DNA of 57,490 bases from Candidatus Saccharibacteria bacterium UBA3749 (GTDB taxonomy: Bacteria > Patescibacteriota > Saccharimonadia > Saccharimonadales > Saccharimonadaceae): positions 1-57,490 of the forward strand of contig DFGN01000006.1 of assembly GCA_002371235.1 (NCBI GenBank), written 5' to 3'. Position numbers and translations under genes: made by a program. The notes below the pieces were generated by a model. It did not search any database. It saw only the letters and a program-made list of their open reading frames with translations, and had not been told where the DNA came from. Shown here one piece after another: positions 1-7,502 of the stretch. How positions within the stretch are numbered: position 1 is the first letter of the stretch; the number at the start of each line of letters is the position of its first letter.

Positions 1-74
1 GGGTGTGGCGCAGTTGGTAGCGCGCAGCGTTCGGGACGCTGAGGCCGTCGGTTCAAGTCCGATCACCCTGACCA
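1..74 (+). tRNA. tRNA-Pro(CGG), 5' end clipped by the window
   Basis: The anticodon stem CAGCG/CGCTG closes a TTCGGGA loop, giving anticodon CGG. A TTCAAGT T-loop and an encoded CCA (72-74) follow. The 3' acceptor arm CACCCTG shows that the first two bases (CA) lie before base 1. The sequence closely resembles the complete tRNA-Pro(TGG) at 26381. Confidence 0.93.
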
Positions 75-107
75 TTTTTGTTTTAACTTGATTATGTTAT
101 TAAATAG

Positions 108-136
108 TTGACATTTCTAACTAGTTATGCTATAAT
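108..136 (+). promoter_or_regulatory. Consensus sigma70-type promoter
   Basis: TTGACA (108-113) and TATAAT (131-136) are separated by exactly 17 bp. Transcription should begin near 143 and give a leader of about 200 nt before the ATG at 345. It is the best consensus promoter in the window and drives the sigma4/alpha-CTD-like gene. Confidence 0.8.
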
Positions 137-191
137 GTAGATGTGTGATCGCTTTTTTGTGATCATGCACTTTAAAATTCTATCGGATTAT

Positions 192-278
192 GTGATCGAT
201 CGTGGCATAAAGTTTCTGAATAGATATCTAATTAAATAGATGTCTGATGATCGGAGATTTTGTCGCACGATCGATCAC
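192..278. repeat. Perfect 13-bp inverted repeat in the leader
   Basis: GTGATCGATCGTG (192-204) and its exact reverse complement (266-278) flank 61 bp inside the 5' leader of the gene starting at 345. Two more GTGATC copies lie at about 146-162. The arrangement could form a long mRNA hairpin, or it could be a pair of operators. Confidence 0.6.
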
Positions 279-344
279 CTAGAAGACAGCCTTCTTTTGA
301 GTGTCGATCTTAACAATTCTTTTTATGCTACGGAGGAAAAGAGC

Positions 345-1310
345 ATGGACAAAAGAAAAAATGGCAGGATTCGTAACATCTTGGGTAGCACCAAGAAGAC
401 GACTGGACAAAATTTGATGGAGGCGATTGATGAAGGGATTGTTTATCCGATTGGAATTCCTTCTTATCTTCTCGGTGAGGCTGAGAAGATATTGAGGGAT
501 GCCCTGGATGATGATCAATTCAAGTTCGTCTACTACGGGTTTGGATTCGACAGGAGCAAAAAGGGGCAAGACGAGGAAGAGGATTTGGACTTAAGGAAGA
601 ATATTGCGCTTGCTGAGAAGTTCAAGACCAACCCTCGTTATGTTTCTAAGGTACTGAGTGATGCAATTGAAGTGCTGAAAGGGTCTCCCTATCGCAATCA
701 GTTGCGCGAATTAGTCCCTACGCTCGATGATCTCTTTCGTGATGTTGAAAAACTGAACGATGTGAAGAGTGAACTGGAGCTTGCGAAGAGTAAGTTACAG
801 ACACTTGAGGAGAGCATCGAGGGTCGTGAACGGGCGGCAAAGAATGCAATGCGCATCGCGCTTGATAAGCGTGATGAGCTCTGGGCGGAGAACAATTCGC
901 TTAGGAGCGATATTGCCCATTTGTCTTCCGAAAACGACAGGCTCTGGGTCGAAGTCCAGAAGCTTCAGAATGAGTTGAGTGAAGTCTACCGTAAGGCTGA
1001 GCTTGCAGAGGCGGCTGCTGGTGTTGCGACGGAAGTTGTTAAGAGGTACCAGGAGTTTAATCTGGAGGCCGTAACGGCTTTCGCTGCCGATATCGCGAAT
1101 ATCAAAATATCGGTAAGTTCATTGGAGAGTCTTGAGCTCTCTGATGAGGTGGCCAAGAAACTAAAGTCATGCGAGATAGGTGACATCGACAAGCTCTGCA
1201 CGCATACTAAGAGATCGTTGACTAAGATGTTTGGCCAGGAGACGGCTGATAACATCGAGGAGAAGCTGAGGAAACGGGGACGTTTTCTTAAGGCTGCAGC
1301 TTCTTTATAA
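345..1310 (+). CDS. Putative transcription factor: sigma4-like HTH, coiled coil, alpha-CTD-like end
   Basis: A 321-aa cytoplasmic protein with no named family that I recognise. Residues ~50-125 resemble sigma-70 region 4: a 'DDQFKFVYYGFGF' segment, then an HTH-like 'NIALAEKFKTNPRYVSKVL' followed by 'AIEVLKGSPYRNQLREL', like the region 4.2 tail. Residues ~130-220 are a heptad-rich coiled coil (charged, with many E/K/L/A). The last ~55 residues read like the RNA polymerase alpha C-terminal domain: 'LELSDEVAKKLKSCEIGDID', then a 'KLCTHTKRSLTKMFG' turn and a final 'NIEEKLRKRG' helix. An in-frame ATG at 240 exists, but 345 is chosen because GGAGG sits at 332-336, 8 nt upstream. It has its own consensus promoter and a structured leader. 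The domain reading is by eye and is inference. A structural coiled-coil protein is the alternative. Confidence 0.65.
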   Translation: MDKRKNGRIRNILGSTKKTTGQNLMEAIDEGIVYPIGIPSYLLGEAEKILRDALDDDQFKFVYYGFGFDRSKKGQDEEEDLDLRKNIALAEKFKTNPRYVSKVLSDAIEVLKGSPYRNQLRELVPTLDDLFRDVEKLNDVKSELELAKSKLQTLEESIEGRERAAKNAMRIALDKRDELWAENNSLRSDIAHLSSENDRLWVEVQKLQNELSEVYRKAELAEAAAGVATEVVKRYQEFNLEAVTAFAADIANIKISVSSLESLELSDEVAKKLKSCEIGDIDKLCTHTKRSLTKMFGQETADNIEEKLRKRGRFLKAAASL

Positions 1311-1370
1311 GTTGATTATCTCGGCGTGATCCGGTAGAAGTGGGTTTCATTAGCCCACAAATTCGGTGGG

Positions 1371-1400
1371 AAACCGCGGGCTCATTTGTCCGCGGTTTTT
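1371..1400 (+). terminator. Rho-independent terminator
   Basis: A CCGCGG stem (within 1371-1379 and 1390-1395) with a short loop is followed by TTTTT. It ends the gene that stops at 1310. A weaker hairpin (GTGGG/CCCAC) lies just upstream near 1340-1358. Confidence 0.75.
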
Positions 1401-1435
1401 CATGCTGATTAAATATTGAAATTATAAAAAAGAGA

Positions 1436-1464
1436 AACCCGTCGATATAATATATCGGCGGGTT
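1436..1464. terminator. Probable bidirectional terminator
   Basis: A 14-bp inverted repeat (1436-1449 with 1451-1464, one G-T mismatch) is flanked by an A-tract on the left and T-rich sequence on the right. It lies between the converging genes ending at 1310 and 1482. Confidence 0.6.
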
Positions 1465-1481
1465 TTGCGGGTTTTACATGA

Positions 1482-1793
1482 TTACATCATGCTTCTTTCC
1501 CGCTGGTAGTTTGCGATTGATCTCATTATTTTGCAAACTACGATGGGGGAATAGCCATTTTTATCAATGAGCTCCAATTCCCTCAATTTGTCTTTAGATT
1601 TTTCACCAATCTTTACTGGCTTCCACGACATGCAATTGGCCTCTAAAGACAAGAATGCTTCAAAATCATCACATAATAATTGCAGAATGATTTTAAGCGT
1701 TTCCTCTTCCGTTCTGATGCTTTCCATCTCGAAAGAAGGTAGTGGTGGTCCATTAACCACGACTGGCAGTTTAATTACTTTGCCCAATTTCAT
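1482..1793 (-). CDS. Hypothetical protein, ~100 aa
   Basis: No family is recognised. The product is about 103 aa, soluble and mixed charged, with two Cys. The N-terminus is basic/hydrophobic, and the C-terminal helix is basic ('KIMRSIANYQRER'). The upstream sequence AAAGGAGGTGAT is an unusually complete complement to the 16S 3' end. GGAGG lies only 3 nt from the ATG at 1793 but 9 nt from an in-frame TTG at 1787, so the true start may be the TTG. A GTG at 1796 has no spacing at all. The gene faces the sigma4/alpha-CTD-like gene across a shared terminator, and a similar arrangement recurs at 31948. Confidence 0.65.
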   Translation of the reverse strand: MKLGKVIKLPVVVNGPPLPSFEMESIRTEEETLKIILQLLCDDFEAFLSLEANCMSWKPVKIGEKSKDKLRELELIDKNGYSPIVVCKIMRSIANYQRERSMM

Positions 1794-1897
1794 CACCTCC
1801 TTTAAAAGAGTTCCGTGGACCTTATAAAGTATAACACATTATGCTTACAGAGTCAAGCATTGACTTTTTTGACGGTTTTTTCAGTGGGGATTATTAC

Positions 1898-1906
1898 TGA
1901 TATAAT
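1898..1906 (+). promoter_or_regulatory. Extended -10 promoter, leaderless type
   Basis: TGA-TATAAT (-10 at 1901-1906) ends 7 nt before the ATG at 1914, so transcription should start at or next to the start codon. No Shine-Dalgarno is present and no good -35 lies at the right spacing. Confidence 0.65.
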
Positions 1907-1913
1907 ATAAAGT

Positions 1914-3365
1914 ATGACGAAGAGTTACATTGCGATTGATTTGAAGTCGTTTTATGCATCGGTGGAGTGTGTGGAGAGGGGGGTGGATCCGCTGATGACG
2001 AATTTGGTGGTGGCGGATCCGGAGAGGACCGATAAGACGATTTGCCTTGCGGTGTCACCAGCGCTGAAAGCATATGGTATACCAGGGAGGGCGCGATTGT
2101 ATGAAGTGATTCAGAAAGTGGCTGAGGTTAATAAACTGCGTGAACGCAAATTTGGACGTAAGTTGGTAGGTAAATCGACCGACGATACTGAGCTAAAAAG
2201 GAACCCGGCTTTGGCGTTGGATTATATTATAGCGGTGCCACGAATGGCATATTATATTAGTTATAGTACGAGGATTATTAATATATATTTACGTTATGTG
2301 GCGGAGGAAGATATGCATGTTTATTCGATCGATGAGGTATTTATTGATGCGACGTCGTATCTTAAAACTTACAAATGTACGGCACATGAGCTGGCTTTAC
2401 GTATGATCAGGGATATTTTGAAGGAGACCGGGGTTACGGCGACGGCAGGAATTGGGACCAATATGTACCTAGCTAAGATTGCAATGGATATTGTGGCAAA
2501 GCACGCTAAGCCAGATAAAGATGGCGTTAGGATAGCAGAGCTAGACGAGATGAGTTATCGGTATACACTTTGGGAGCATCGGCCATTGACGGATTTTTGG
2601 CGAGTTGGCAGGGGATATGCTAAGAGACTGGAATCGGTGGGACTATATACGATGGGTGATGTGGCACTTTGTTCGGAGAAAAATGAGGATTATCTATATG
2701 ATATGTTCGGTATAAATGCAGAACTTTTAATTGATCATGCTTGGGGGTGGGAGCCGTGTGGGATTAGCGACATAAGAAACTATCGGCCGAACGTAAATTC
2801 GTTTTCGTCTGGGCAAGTACTAAAAGAGCCGTATGACTTCAAACGGGCGAGGGTGGTTACAATTGAGATGGCGGAAGAGGTGGCATTAAACTTACTTAAG
2901 AAAAAATTAGTGACCAACCAGGTGGTTCTAACGGTAGGGTACGATAAAAAGAGCTTATTAGGTTATGACGGTGAGGTGCAGCAAGATTTTTATGGTCGAA
3001 CAATACCTAAACATGCACATGGTACTTATAATTTAGTGGAGTATACTTGTTCTTCGCGAGAGATTATTGATGCGGTGACTGAATTGTTTGACCACTATGT
3101 AAATCCGGATTTATGGATTAGACGAATTACGATTGACGTAGGTCGGGTAAAGAGAGAAGACGATGCTAAGGCTTCATCGGTACAGCTAGGGCTGTTTGAT
3201 AGTGAAAAAAACCGAGCGGAATTAGCCAAGGAAAAGCGAGCAAACGAGGCGGTCCTTGCGATTAAGCGACGATACGGGAAAAACGCAATTCTAAAGGGTG
3301 TTAATTTCGAAGAGGGAGCGACGGGTAGAGAGCGTAACGCACAGATAGGAGGACACCGAAAATGA
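1914..3365 (+). CDS. Y-family DNA polymerase (UmuC/DinB-like)
   Basis: This is a translesion DNA polymerase of 483 aa, the size of the UmuC-like Y-family enzymes of Firmicutes. Palm motifs are clear: 'AIDLKSFYASVE' near residue 8 holds the first metal-binding Asp, and 'YSIDEVFID' near residue 140 holds the catalytic Asp-Glu pair. 'AGIGTNMYLAKIAMD' is the usual finger/palm block, and a helix-hairpin-helix-like 'DFWRVGRGYAKRLESVGL' follows. The C-terminal ~150 residues form the little-finger region. An extended -10 immediately before the ATG predicts a leaderless message. The stop overlaps the next start (ATGA), coupling it to a YolD-like gene as in Firmicutes umuC-yolD pairs. I saw no LexA box. 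Confidence 0.9.
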   Translation: MTKSYIAIDLKSFYASVECVERGVDPLMTNLVVADPERTDKTICLAVSPALKAYGIPGRARLYEVIQKVAEVNKLRERKFGRKLVGKSTDDTELKRNPALALDYIIAVPRMAYYISYSTRIINIYLRYVAEEDMHVYSIDEVFIDATSYLKTYKCTAHELALRMIRDILKETGVTATAGIGTNMYLAKIAMDIVAKHAKPDKDGVRIAELDEMSYRYTLWEHRPLTDFWRVGRGYAKRLESVGLYTMGDVALCSEKNEDYLYDMFGINAELLIDHAWGWEPCGISDIRNYRPNVNSFSSGQVLKEPYDFKRARVVTIEMAEEVALNLLKKKLVTNQVVLTVGYDKKSLLGYDGEVQQDFYGRTIPKHAHGTYNLVEYTCSSREIIDAVTELFDHYVNPDLWIRRITIDVGRVKREDDAKASSVQLGLFDSEKNRAELAKEKRANEAVLAIKRRYGKNAILKGVNFEEGATGRERNAQIGGHRK

Positions 3366-3580
3366 AATATGACGAAATAATCAACCATCCTCACTATGAG
3401 CCCAAGCGTCATTCCCGGATGTCGCGGGAGATGCGCGCAGCGCAATTTGCGCCGTTTGCTGCGTTGTCGGGGCATGCAGGAGCAGTAAAAAGGACGGCAA
3501 AAGTGGCAGAGCTTAGGGATAAACGTGTGATTGATTTTGGGGCGTATGATGATATGGAGTATGTGAATCAAGAAGAATAA
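3362..3580 (+). CDS. YolD-like small protein
   Basis: A 72-aa basic protein. The block 'RMSREMRAAQFAPFAALSGH' is typical of the YolD-like family, whose members are usually encoded next to UmuC-like polymerases and are thought to assist or regulate them. Translation is coupled: the ATG overlaps the polymerase stop codon, and AGGAGG lies just upstream inside the polymerase gene. The C-terminus is acidic (ends 'NQEE'). The family call rests on the motif and the neighbourhood. The molecular role of YolD is not well established. Confidence 0.8.
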   Translation: MKYDEIINHPHYEPKRHSRMSREMRAAQFAPFAALSGHAGAVKRTAKVAELRDKRVIDFGAYDDMEYVNQEE

Positions 3581-3605
3581 GGTACTAGATTAATGAGTAA
3601 TATAT

Positions 3606-3611
3606 TATAAT
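3606..3611 (+). promoter_or_regulatory. -10 box, leaderless type
   Basis: TATAAT ends 6 nt before the ATG at 3618. There is no TGn extension and no Shine-Dalgarno. Confidence 0.5.
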
Positions 3612-3617
3612 ATATTC

Positions 3618-4493
3618 ATGAATGTATTATATTGTGGTGATACTGGAATTTCGCGAGGAGTGTTGGTATCAATATTGTCTTTATTAATGAATGGGCGGAA
3701 ACATTATGATGCGAAGAAAAATGTCATGATTGATGATACAAAGATGGAACAGCCTATATACAATATATATATTATGACAATACGCTATGATGGCGTTAAA
3801 CCATTCACAGAAAAGACGGCGAGATTTTTGGATAAACTAGTTAAAGGTTATAACTCGAAAAGCTTTGTGAAACTGATTGATGCAACGGAAGTGTTTGTGA
3901 AAAACTTGCCATCGAAGAATATGGGTTCGTATTTTACACCCTGTTCGATGCTCAGGCTTTATGTAGATAAAGTATCAGAAATCGCAAGGCTAGATCGGAT
4001 TTTGTATCTTGATTATGATGTAGTGTGTCGAGGAGATATATCGGAGTTTTATAATATGAATCTTGATGGGGTTGAGGCGGCGGGGGTGCTTGATATTTAT
4101 GGGCGGAGATGGTATCACTACCATGGATTATTCAAACAGGATTATATGAATTCGGGTGTGATGTTATTCAATGTATCGGAATGTCTGAAGTCTGATATGT
4201 TCGGGAAGGCAGTGCGGTTATGTGCGGGGAGATGGATGATGCTAGCGGATCAAGCGGCTTTAAATAAAACGATTGAAAGACGCATACTAGTGGACCGGAA
4301 ATATAATGAGCAGGAAGAACGACCGCGAGCGGACACGGCACTGCATCACTTTTCAAATAATTTCAAATTCTGGCCGTTTTTTAGAGTACAGAAGGTAAAG
4401 CCGTTTGAAAAAGAAAAGGTACATAATGTATTGGGGATTCATGAGTATGACGATATTTTGAATAAGTATGAGAAATTGGTGGACGAGCTATAG
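3618..4493 (+). CDS. Glycosyltransferase family 8 protein
   Basis: A retaining sugar transferase of the GT8 (GT-A fold) family, 291 aa. The metal/nucleotide-sugar DxD motif is in 'RILYLDYDVVCRGDI' near residue 135. The usual 'YMNSGVMLFN' and 'DQAALN' blocks follow, and a C-terminal 'LHHFSNNFKFW' segment stands where the family's conserved His lies. No signal peptide or membrane segment is visible, so it should act on the cytoplasmic face. It is first in a cluster with an acyltransferase and another GT8 protein, which suggests glycolipid or surface-glycan synthesis. Donor and acceptor cannot be told from sequence. The start is fixed by a -10 box 6 nt upstream. Confidence 0.87.
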   Translation: MNVLYCGDTGISRGVLVSILSLLMNGRKHYDAKKNVMIDDTKMEQPIYNIYIMTIRYDGVKPFTEKTARFLDKLVKGYNSKSFVKLIDATEVFVKNLPSKNMGSYFTPCSMLRLYVDKVSEIARLDRILYLDYDVVCRGDISEFYNMNLDGVEAAGVLDIYGRRWYHYHGLFKQDYMNSGVMLFNVSECLKSDMFGKAVRLCAGRWMMLADQAALNKTIERRILVDRKYNEQEERPRADTALHHFSNNFKFWPFFRVQKVKPFEKEKVHNVLGIHEYDDILNKYEKLVDEL

Positions 4494-4530
4494 GCTAGGT
4501 GTCTTTATTTTAATATGGCTAGAGATAGTG

Positions 4531-4536
4531 TATAAT
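4531..4536 (+). promoter_or_regulatory. -10 box, leaderless type
   Basis: TATAAT ends 7 nt before the ATG at 4544, with no Shine-Dalgarno between them. Confidence 0.55.
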
Positions 4537-4543
4537 ATATAGT

Positions 4544-5371
4544 ATGGCAAAAGCAGAATTGTTTCAGAAGGATATTCCGAAATCGGAACGAGTATTTTAC
4601 TATACGTCAGAGACAGATGATCCGATAAAAACGGATGAGCAGGAAAAGAAAATTGAGGTGGGGTTACCGAAAGGGTATGAATTTATCCCGAAGCATTGGT
4701 GGGTAAGAGCATATTCGGCAGTGTTGTTCCGACTTTTTTGGATATTTGGACAATGGTATGAACGACATTATTGGCAGGCAAAGTTTTACAATCGAGAAAG
4801 ATTGAAAGAAGCTAAAGGTAAAGGTTTTTTGATTTATGCCAATCATACGAATCCATTTCATGATGTGTTCGGGCCGGCAATTATGGCAGGTAGACGGATT
4901 TTTACAATTATCTCACCTGTAAATCTGTTGATTCCTGGGATTGGAAAGTTTTTACCGATGATTGGAGGATTGCCACTCGGTAAGACGGTGGCGGAGAAGA
5001 AAGCGTTTAACGAGGCAGTGGACAAGAGATTAGCGCAAAAAAAGGTATTGGTGATTTATCCTGAAGCCCATGTTTGGCCTTATGCAACGAAGGCGCGTAA
5101 GTTTCCGGCTGGTAGTAAATCATTCAAATATGCTGTGAGAAATGATTTACCGGTCTATGCAATGACTACGACTTACCATAGACGTAAGGATAAAAAACAT
5201 GGTGATTTGCCACGAATGGATGTCTATCTGGATGGGCCGTTTTATCCTGATAATACTCTCGATGAGGATAAAAAGATGGATAAGTTGGCGATACAAGTTT
5301 ATGATTCTATGGTAAAATATAGTAAGAAAAATACTTACGAATATTTTAAGTATATAAAGAAATCGAAATGA
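4544..5371 (+). CDS. Lysophospholipid acyltransferase (PlsC-like)
   Basis: A 275-aa membrane-associated acyltransferase related to PlsC/1-acylglycerol-3-phosphate acyltransferase. The first motif reads 'YANHTNPFHDVF', where the family normally has NHxxxxD. Here five residues, not four, separate the first His from the Asp, so either the motif is one residue longer or the second His acts. The second family motif appears as 'YPEAHVWP' in place of the usual FPEGTRS. A hydrophobic stretch at residues ~55-75 and another near 'INLLIPGIGKFLPMIGGLP' suit interfacial membrane binding. It lies between two GT8 genes and overlaps the second by ATGA. Activity on a glycolipid or phospholipid precursor is inferred from context. 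Confidence 0.78.
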   Translation: MAKAELFQKDIPKSERVFYYTSETDDPIKTDEQEKKIEVGLPKGYEFIPKHWWVRAYSAVLFRLFWIFGQWYERHYWQAKFYNRERLKEAKGKGFLIYANHTNPFHDVFGPAIMAGRRIFTIISPVNLLIPGIGKFLPMIGGLPLGKTVAEKKAFNEAVDKRLAQKKVLVIYPEAHVWPYATKARKFPAGSKSFKYAVRNDLPVYAMTTTYHRRKDKKHGDLPRMDVYLDGPFYPDNTLDEDKKMDKLAIQVYDSMVKYSKKNTYEYFKYIKKSK

Positions 5372-6339
5372 GTATATTCAACACAGGAAACCCAATTAAG
5401 AAGCACGTGAATGTAGTGCCGGTGTTTTTAACGATTAATAGTGCTTATGCACCATATGCAGCGGCGGCAATTCATTCGTTAGTACAACATACTAATCCGA
5501 AGCGATATTATCGGGTGATAATTTTGCATGATGGGTTGAATTTAGTGAATCGATGGCGACTTCGGAATTTGGTGACACGAAATGTGGCGGTGCAATTTAA
5601 GAAAATGTCGCGTAGTTTATATCTGAAGGCGATTGTAGCCTATTGCACGAGACGGCAGAAGGGGGCTGGGGACTTTTTCTCGTCGGCGGTGTATTATTAT
5701 CGGGCGTTTATTCCGCTGATGTTCCCCCTTTATAAGAAGGCGGTTTACATAGATAGCGATACGATTTTGCGCGGAGATATTGGGGAATTATTTGACACAC
5801 AATTGGATGATAATGCAATGGCGGCAATGATTGATCCGAAAGTAACAGTAATACCTGAGTTTCGAGATTATGTCGATAATGCTCTTGGAGTGCCACATGA
5901 GAAATATGTGAATTCTGGTGTACAGGTAATGGATCTAAGAAAAATGCGTAAAATCCACTACTTATCTACGATGATTAATATGATTCGAGAGTTTGATGCA
6001 GACCTGGTGGCGCCCGATCAGGATTATTTAAATGTGATTTTGCAGGGTCAGATTAAATTCTTGGATCCTGTTTGGAATGCGGAGCCAGTTCAGGATTTGT
6101 CCGATGATGTTAAATTGGTACATTTTAATTTATTTAATAAACCGTGGCATTATCAGAATGTGCCATGTGAAGAATTGTTTTGGGATGCTGCAAAAGGAAC
6201 TGGGTTTTTGGGTGATCTTCGTAGGCAACAGACGGCTTTTGATGTAAAAAAGCAAAAAGCTGATCATGAGAAGGTAGCATCTTTAATCCAAAAAGCTGCA
6301 AAGTTGGCAAAGTCAAAAGAGCCATTAATTAAGCTCTAG
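5368..6339 (+). CDS. Glycosyltransferase family 8 protein
   Basis: A 323-aa GT8 enzyme. 'KAVYIDSDTILRGDIGELF' near residue 125 carries the DxD motif, 'YVNSGVQVMDL' and 'DQDYLNVIL' match the family's later blocks, and 'LVHFNLFNKPWH' is the C-terminal His segment. The N-terminal 'VPVFLTINSAYAPYAAAAIH' is the standard GT8 opening strand. The last ~50 residues are Lys-rich and may be a membrane-contact or flexible tail. The start codon overlaps the acyltransferase stop, so the two are translationally coupled. It differs clearly from the GT8 protein at 3618, so the two probably add different residues. Confidence 0.87.
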   Translation: MSIFNTGNPIKKHVNVVPVFLTINSAYAPYAAAAIHSLVQHTNPKRYYRVIILHDGLNLVNRWRLRNLVTRNVAVQFKKMSRSLYLKAIVAYCTRRQKGAGDFFSSAVYYYRAFIPLMFPLYKKAVYIDSDTILRGDIGELFDTQLDDNAMAAMIDPKVTVIPEFRDYVDNALGVPHEKYVNSGVQVMDLRKMRKIHYLSTMINMIREFDADLVAPDQDYLNVILQGQIKFLDPVWNAEPVQDLSDDVKLVHFNLFNKPWHYQNVPCEELFWDAAKGTGFLGDLRRQQTAFDVKKQKADHEKVASLIQKAAKLAKSKEPLIKL

Positions 6340-6350
6340 AATCGATATTA

Positions 6351-6395
6351 CATAGTGAATAACTGTTGTAAAATTTACAACAGTTATTCACTATG
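6351..6395. repeat. 45-bp perfect palindrome
   Basis: Two exactly complementary 22-nt arms (6351-6372 and 6374-6395) surround a single central A. It lies 11 nt after the GT8 stop and 15 nt beyond the 3' end of the minus-strand tRNA-Cys, at a point of converging transcription. There is no U-tract on the plus side, so it is not a textbook terminator. Confidence 0.75.
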
Positions 6396-6410
6396 GCCCG
6401 ATACAAAAAA

Positions 6411-6484
6411 TGGAGGTGCCTACCGGAATTGAACCGGTGTACGCGGTTTTGCAGACCGCTGCGTAACCACTCCGCCAAAGCACC
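6411..6484 (-). tRNA. tRNA-Cys(GCA)
   Basis: The acceptor stem GGTGCTT/AGGCACC, anticodon loop CTGCAAA (anticodon GCA), U at the discriminator position (typical of tRNA-Cys) and encoded CCA are all visible on the minus strand. A T6 run follows the CCA on the minus strand. Confidence 0.95.
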
Positions 6485-6578
6485 TTGTGTGTATTATTAT
6501 AGCATACCTTGTGGTCGAATTATATAATTAGTGACGATTATAGAACAAGGATTTGGCATGTATGTATGGTTTAGTTAT

Positions 6579-7502
6579 TTATAATTGCAAAAGAATAATA
6601 CCAACTACTACAAGCGCTGTAGCGATGAGATGAATGATGACGGATTTTTTGTCGAGTTTTTCGCGGCCAAATTGCGGTGAGATAATAGTGAGTAAAATTC
6701 CGAGAAAGAAGATTACGATTGGTTCAGCTGAGTCAGATGCAACTGATGCAATAGCAACCGTCGGGGCCATGATGAGACCTAGACGATAAGCGACATCTTT
6801 AATGAAACTAATGATGCTGTTTGCGATTAATGGGCGTAGAACTTTTTTGTGACTAGAATCAAGAATACTATAAAAGCGACGGCGCCACTTAGGTCTAGCG
6901 TAGATGATAATTAGATTGCCAATACCTTTGCCTAGAAATACAAATAAGATTTCGGTGAGGAAATTTAGATCTGGGGTGCTTTCTTTGACGAAAAGTAGGT
7001 TTCCAGTGACGGCAATTAATACATATAGGAATGCAAAAAAGACTGCTTTGATTTTGATTTTGCGACTGCGCTTTCTAGTCGTAATGATAATAAGGAATGG
7101 TGCAGAAATGATTACAAAAAAGGCTAATAGTTGGAGTGGAGAGAAGGTTTCATTAAGAAAGAGCCAGCCCAGGACTAAATAAAGGACAGGAGCAAGTTGG
7201 GTAAAAATACCGATGTTGGTGGAATCATCGAGCTCAAGTGCTCTATAATATGGTATCCCTGCGAGGCTGGAAAGTAACCCCGAGAGGAAGAATAATAGAA
7301 AATTGATAGCATAATCTGAATTGAAGTTAAAGCCAGTAATAGCGGCAAAGATGAATGCGCATACAATAAAAGCATAGCCGTAGAATAATTTCTGTGATAC
7401 GGCGCCACGACCTTTAAAATAAACATCAGAAATGTAGTTGTCGATGAAAATTCGTGTAGAATCAAGTAGGGTCGCAATAGATACGAGTATTAACCAAATC
7501 AC
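6579..7502 (-). CDS. EamA/DMT-family transporter
   Basis: A 307-aa integral membrane protein with about ten hydrophobic segments arranged as two five-helix halves, as in drug/metabolite (EamA) transporters. The first half contains 'YYRALELDDSTNIGIFTQLAP', a typical EamA helix 3-4 junction. The substrate cannot be inferred. The gene start overlaps the stop of the upstream cation-exchanger gene by four bases (both minus strand), so the two are one operon. No signal peptide is present beyond the first membrane helix. Confidence 0.78.
   Translation of the reverse strand: MIWLILVSIATLLDSTRIFIDNYISDVYFKGRGAVSQKLFYGYAFIVCAFIFAAITGFNFNSDYAINFLLFFLSGLLSSLAGIPYYRALELDDSTNIGIFTQLAPVLYLVLGWLFLNETFSPLQLLAFFVIISAPFLIIITTRKRSRKIKIKAVFFAFLYVLIAVTGNLLFVKESTPDLNFLTEILFVFLGKGIGNLIIIYARPKWRRRFYSILDSSHKKVLRPLIANSIISFIKDVAYRLGLIMAPTVAIASVASDSAEPIVIFFLGILLTIISPQFGREKLDKKSVIIHLIATALVVVGIILLQL

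Noticed and set aside
240..344. Upstream in-frame start for the sigma4/alpha-CTD-like protein
   Set aside because: No ribosome site precedes 240, while GGAGG precedes 345. The added residues overlap the inverted-repeat leader.
3095..3571. 158-aa open frame on the minus strand
   Set aside because: It is the complement of the Y-polymerase/YolD genes, with no ribosome site and no recognisable domain.
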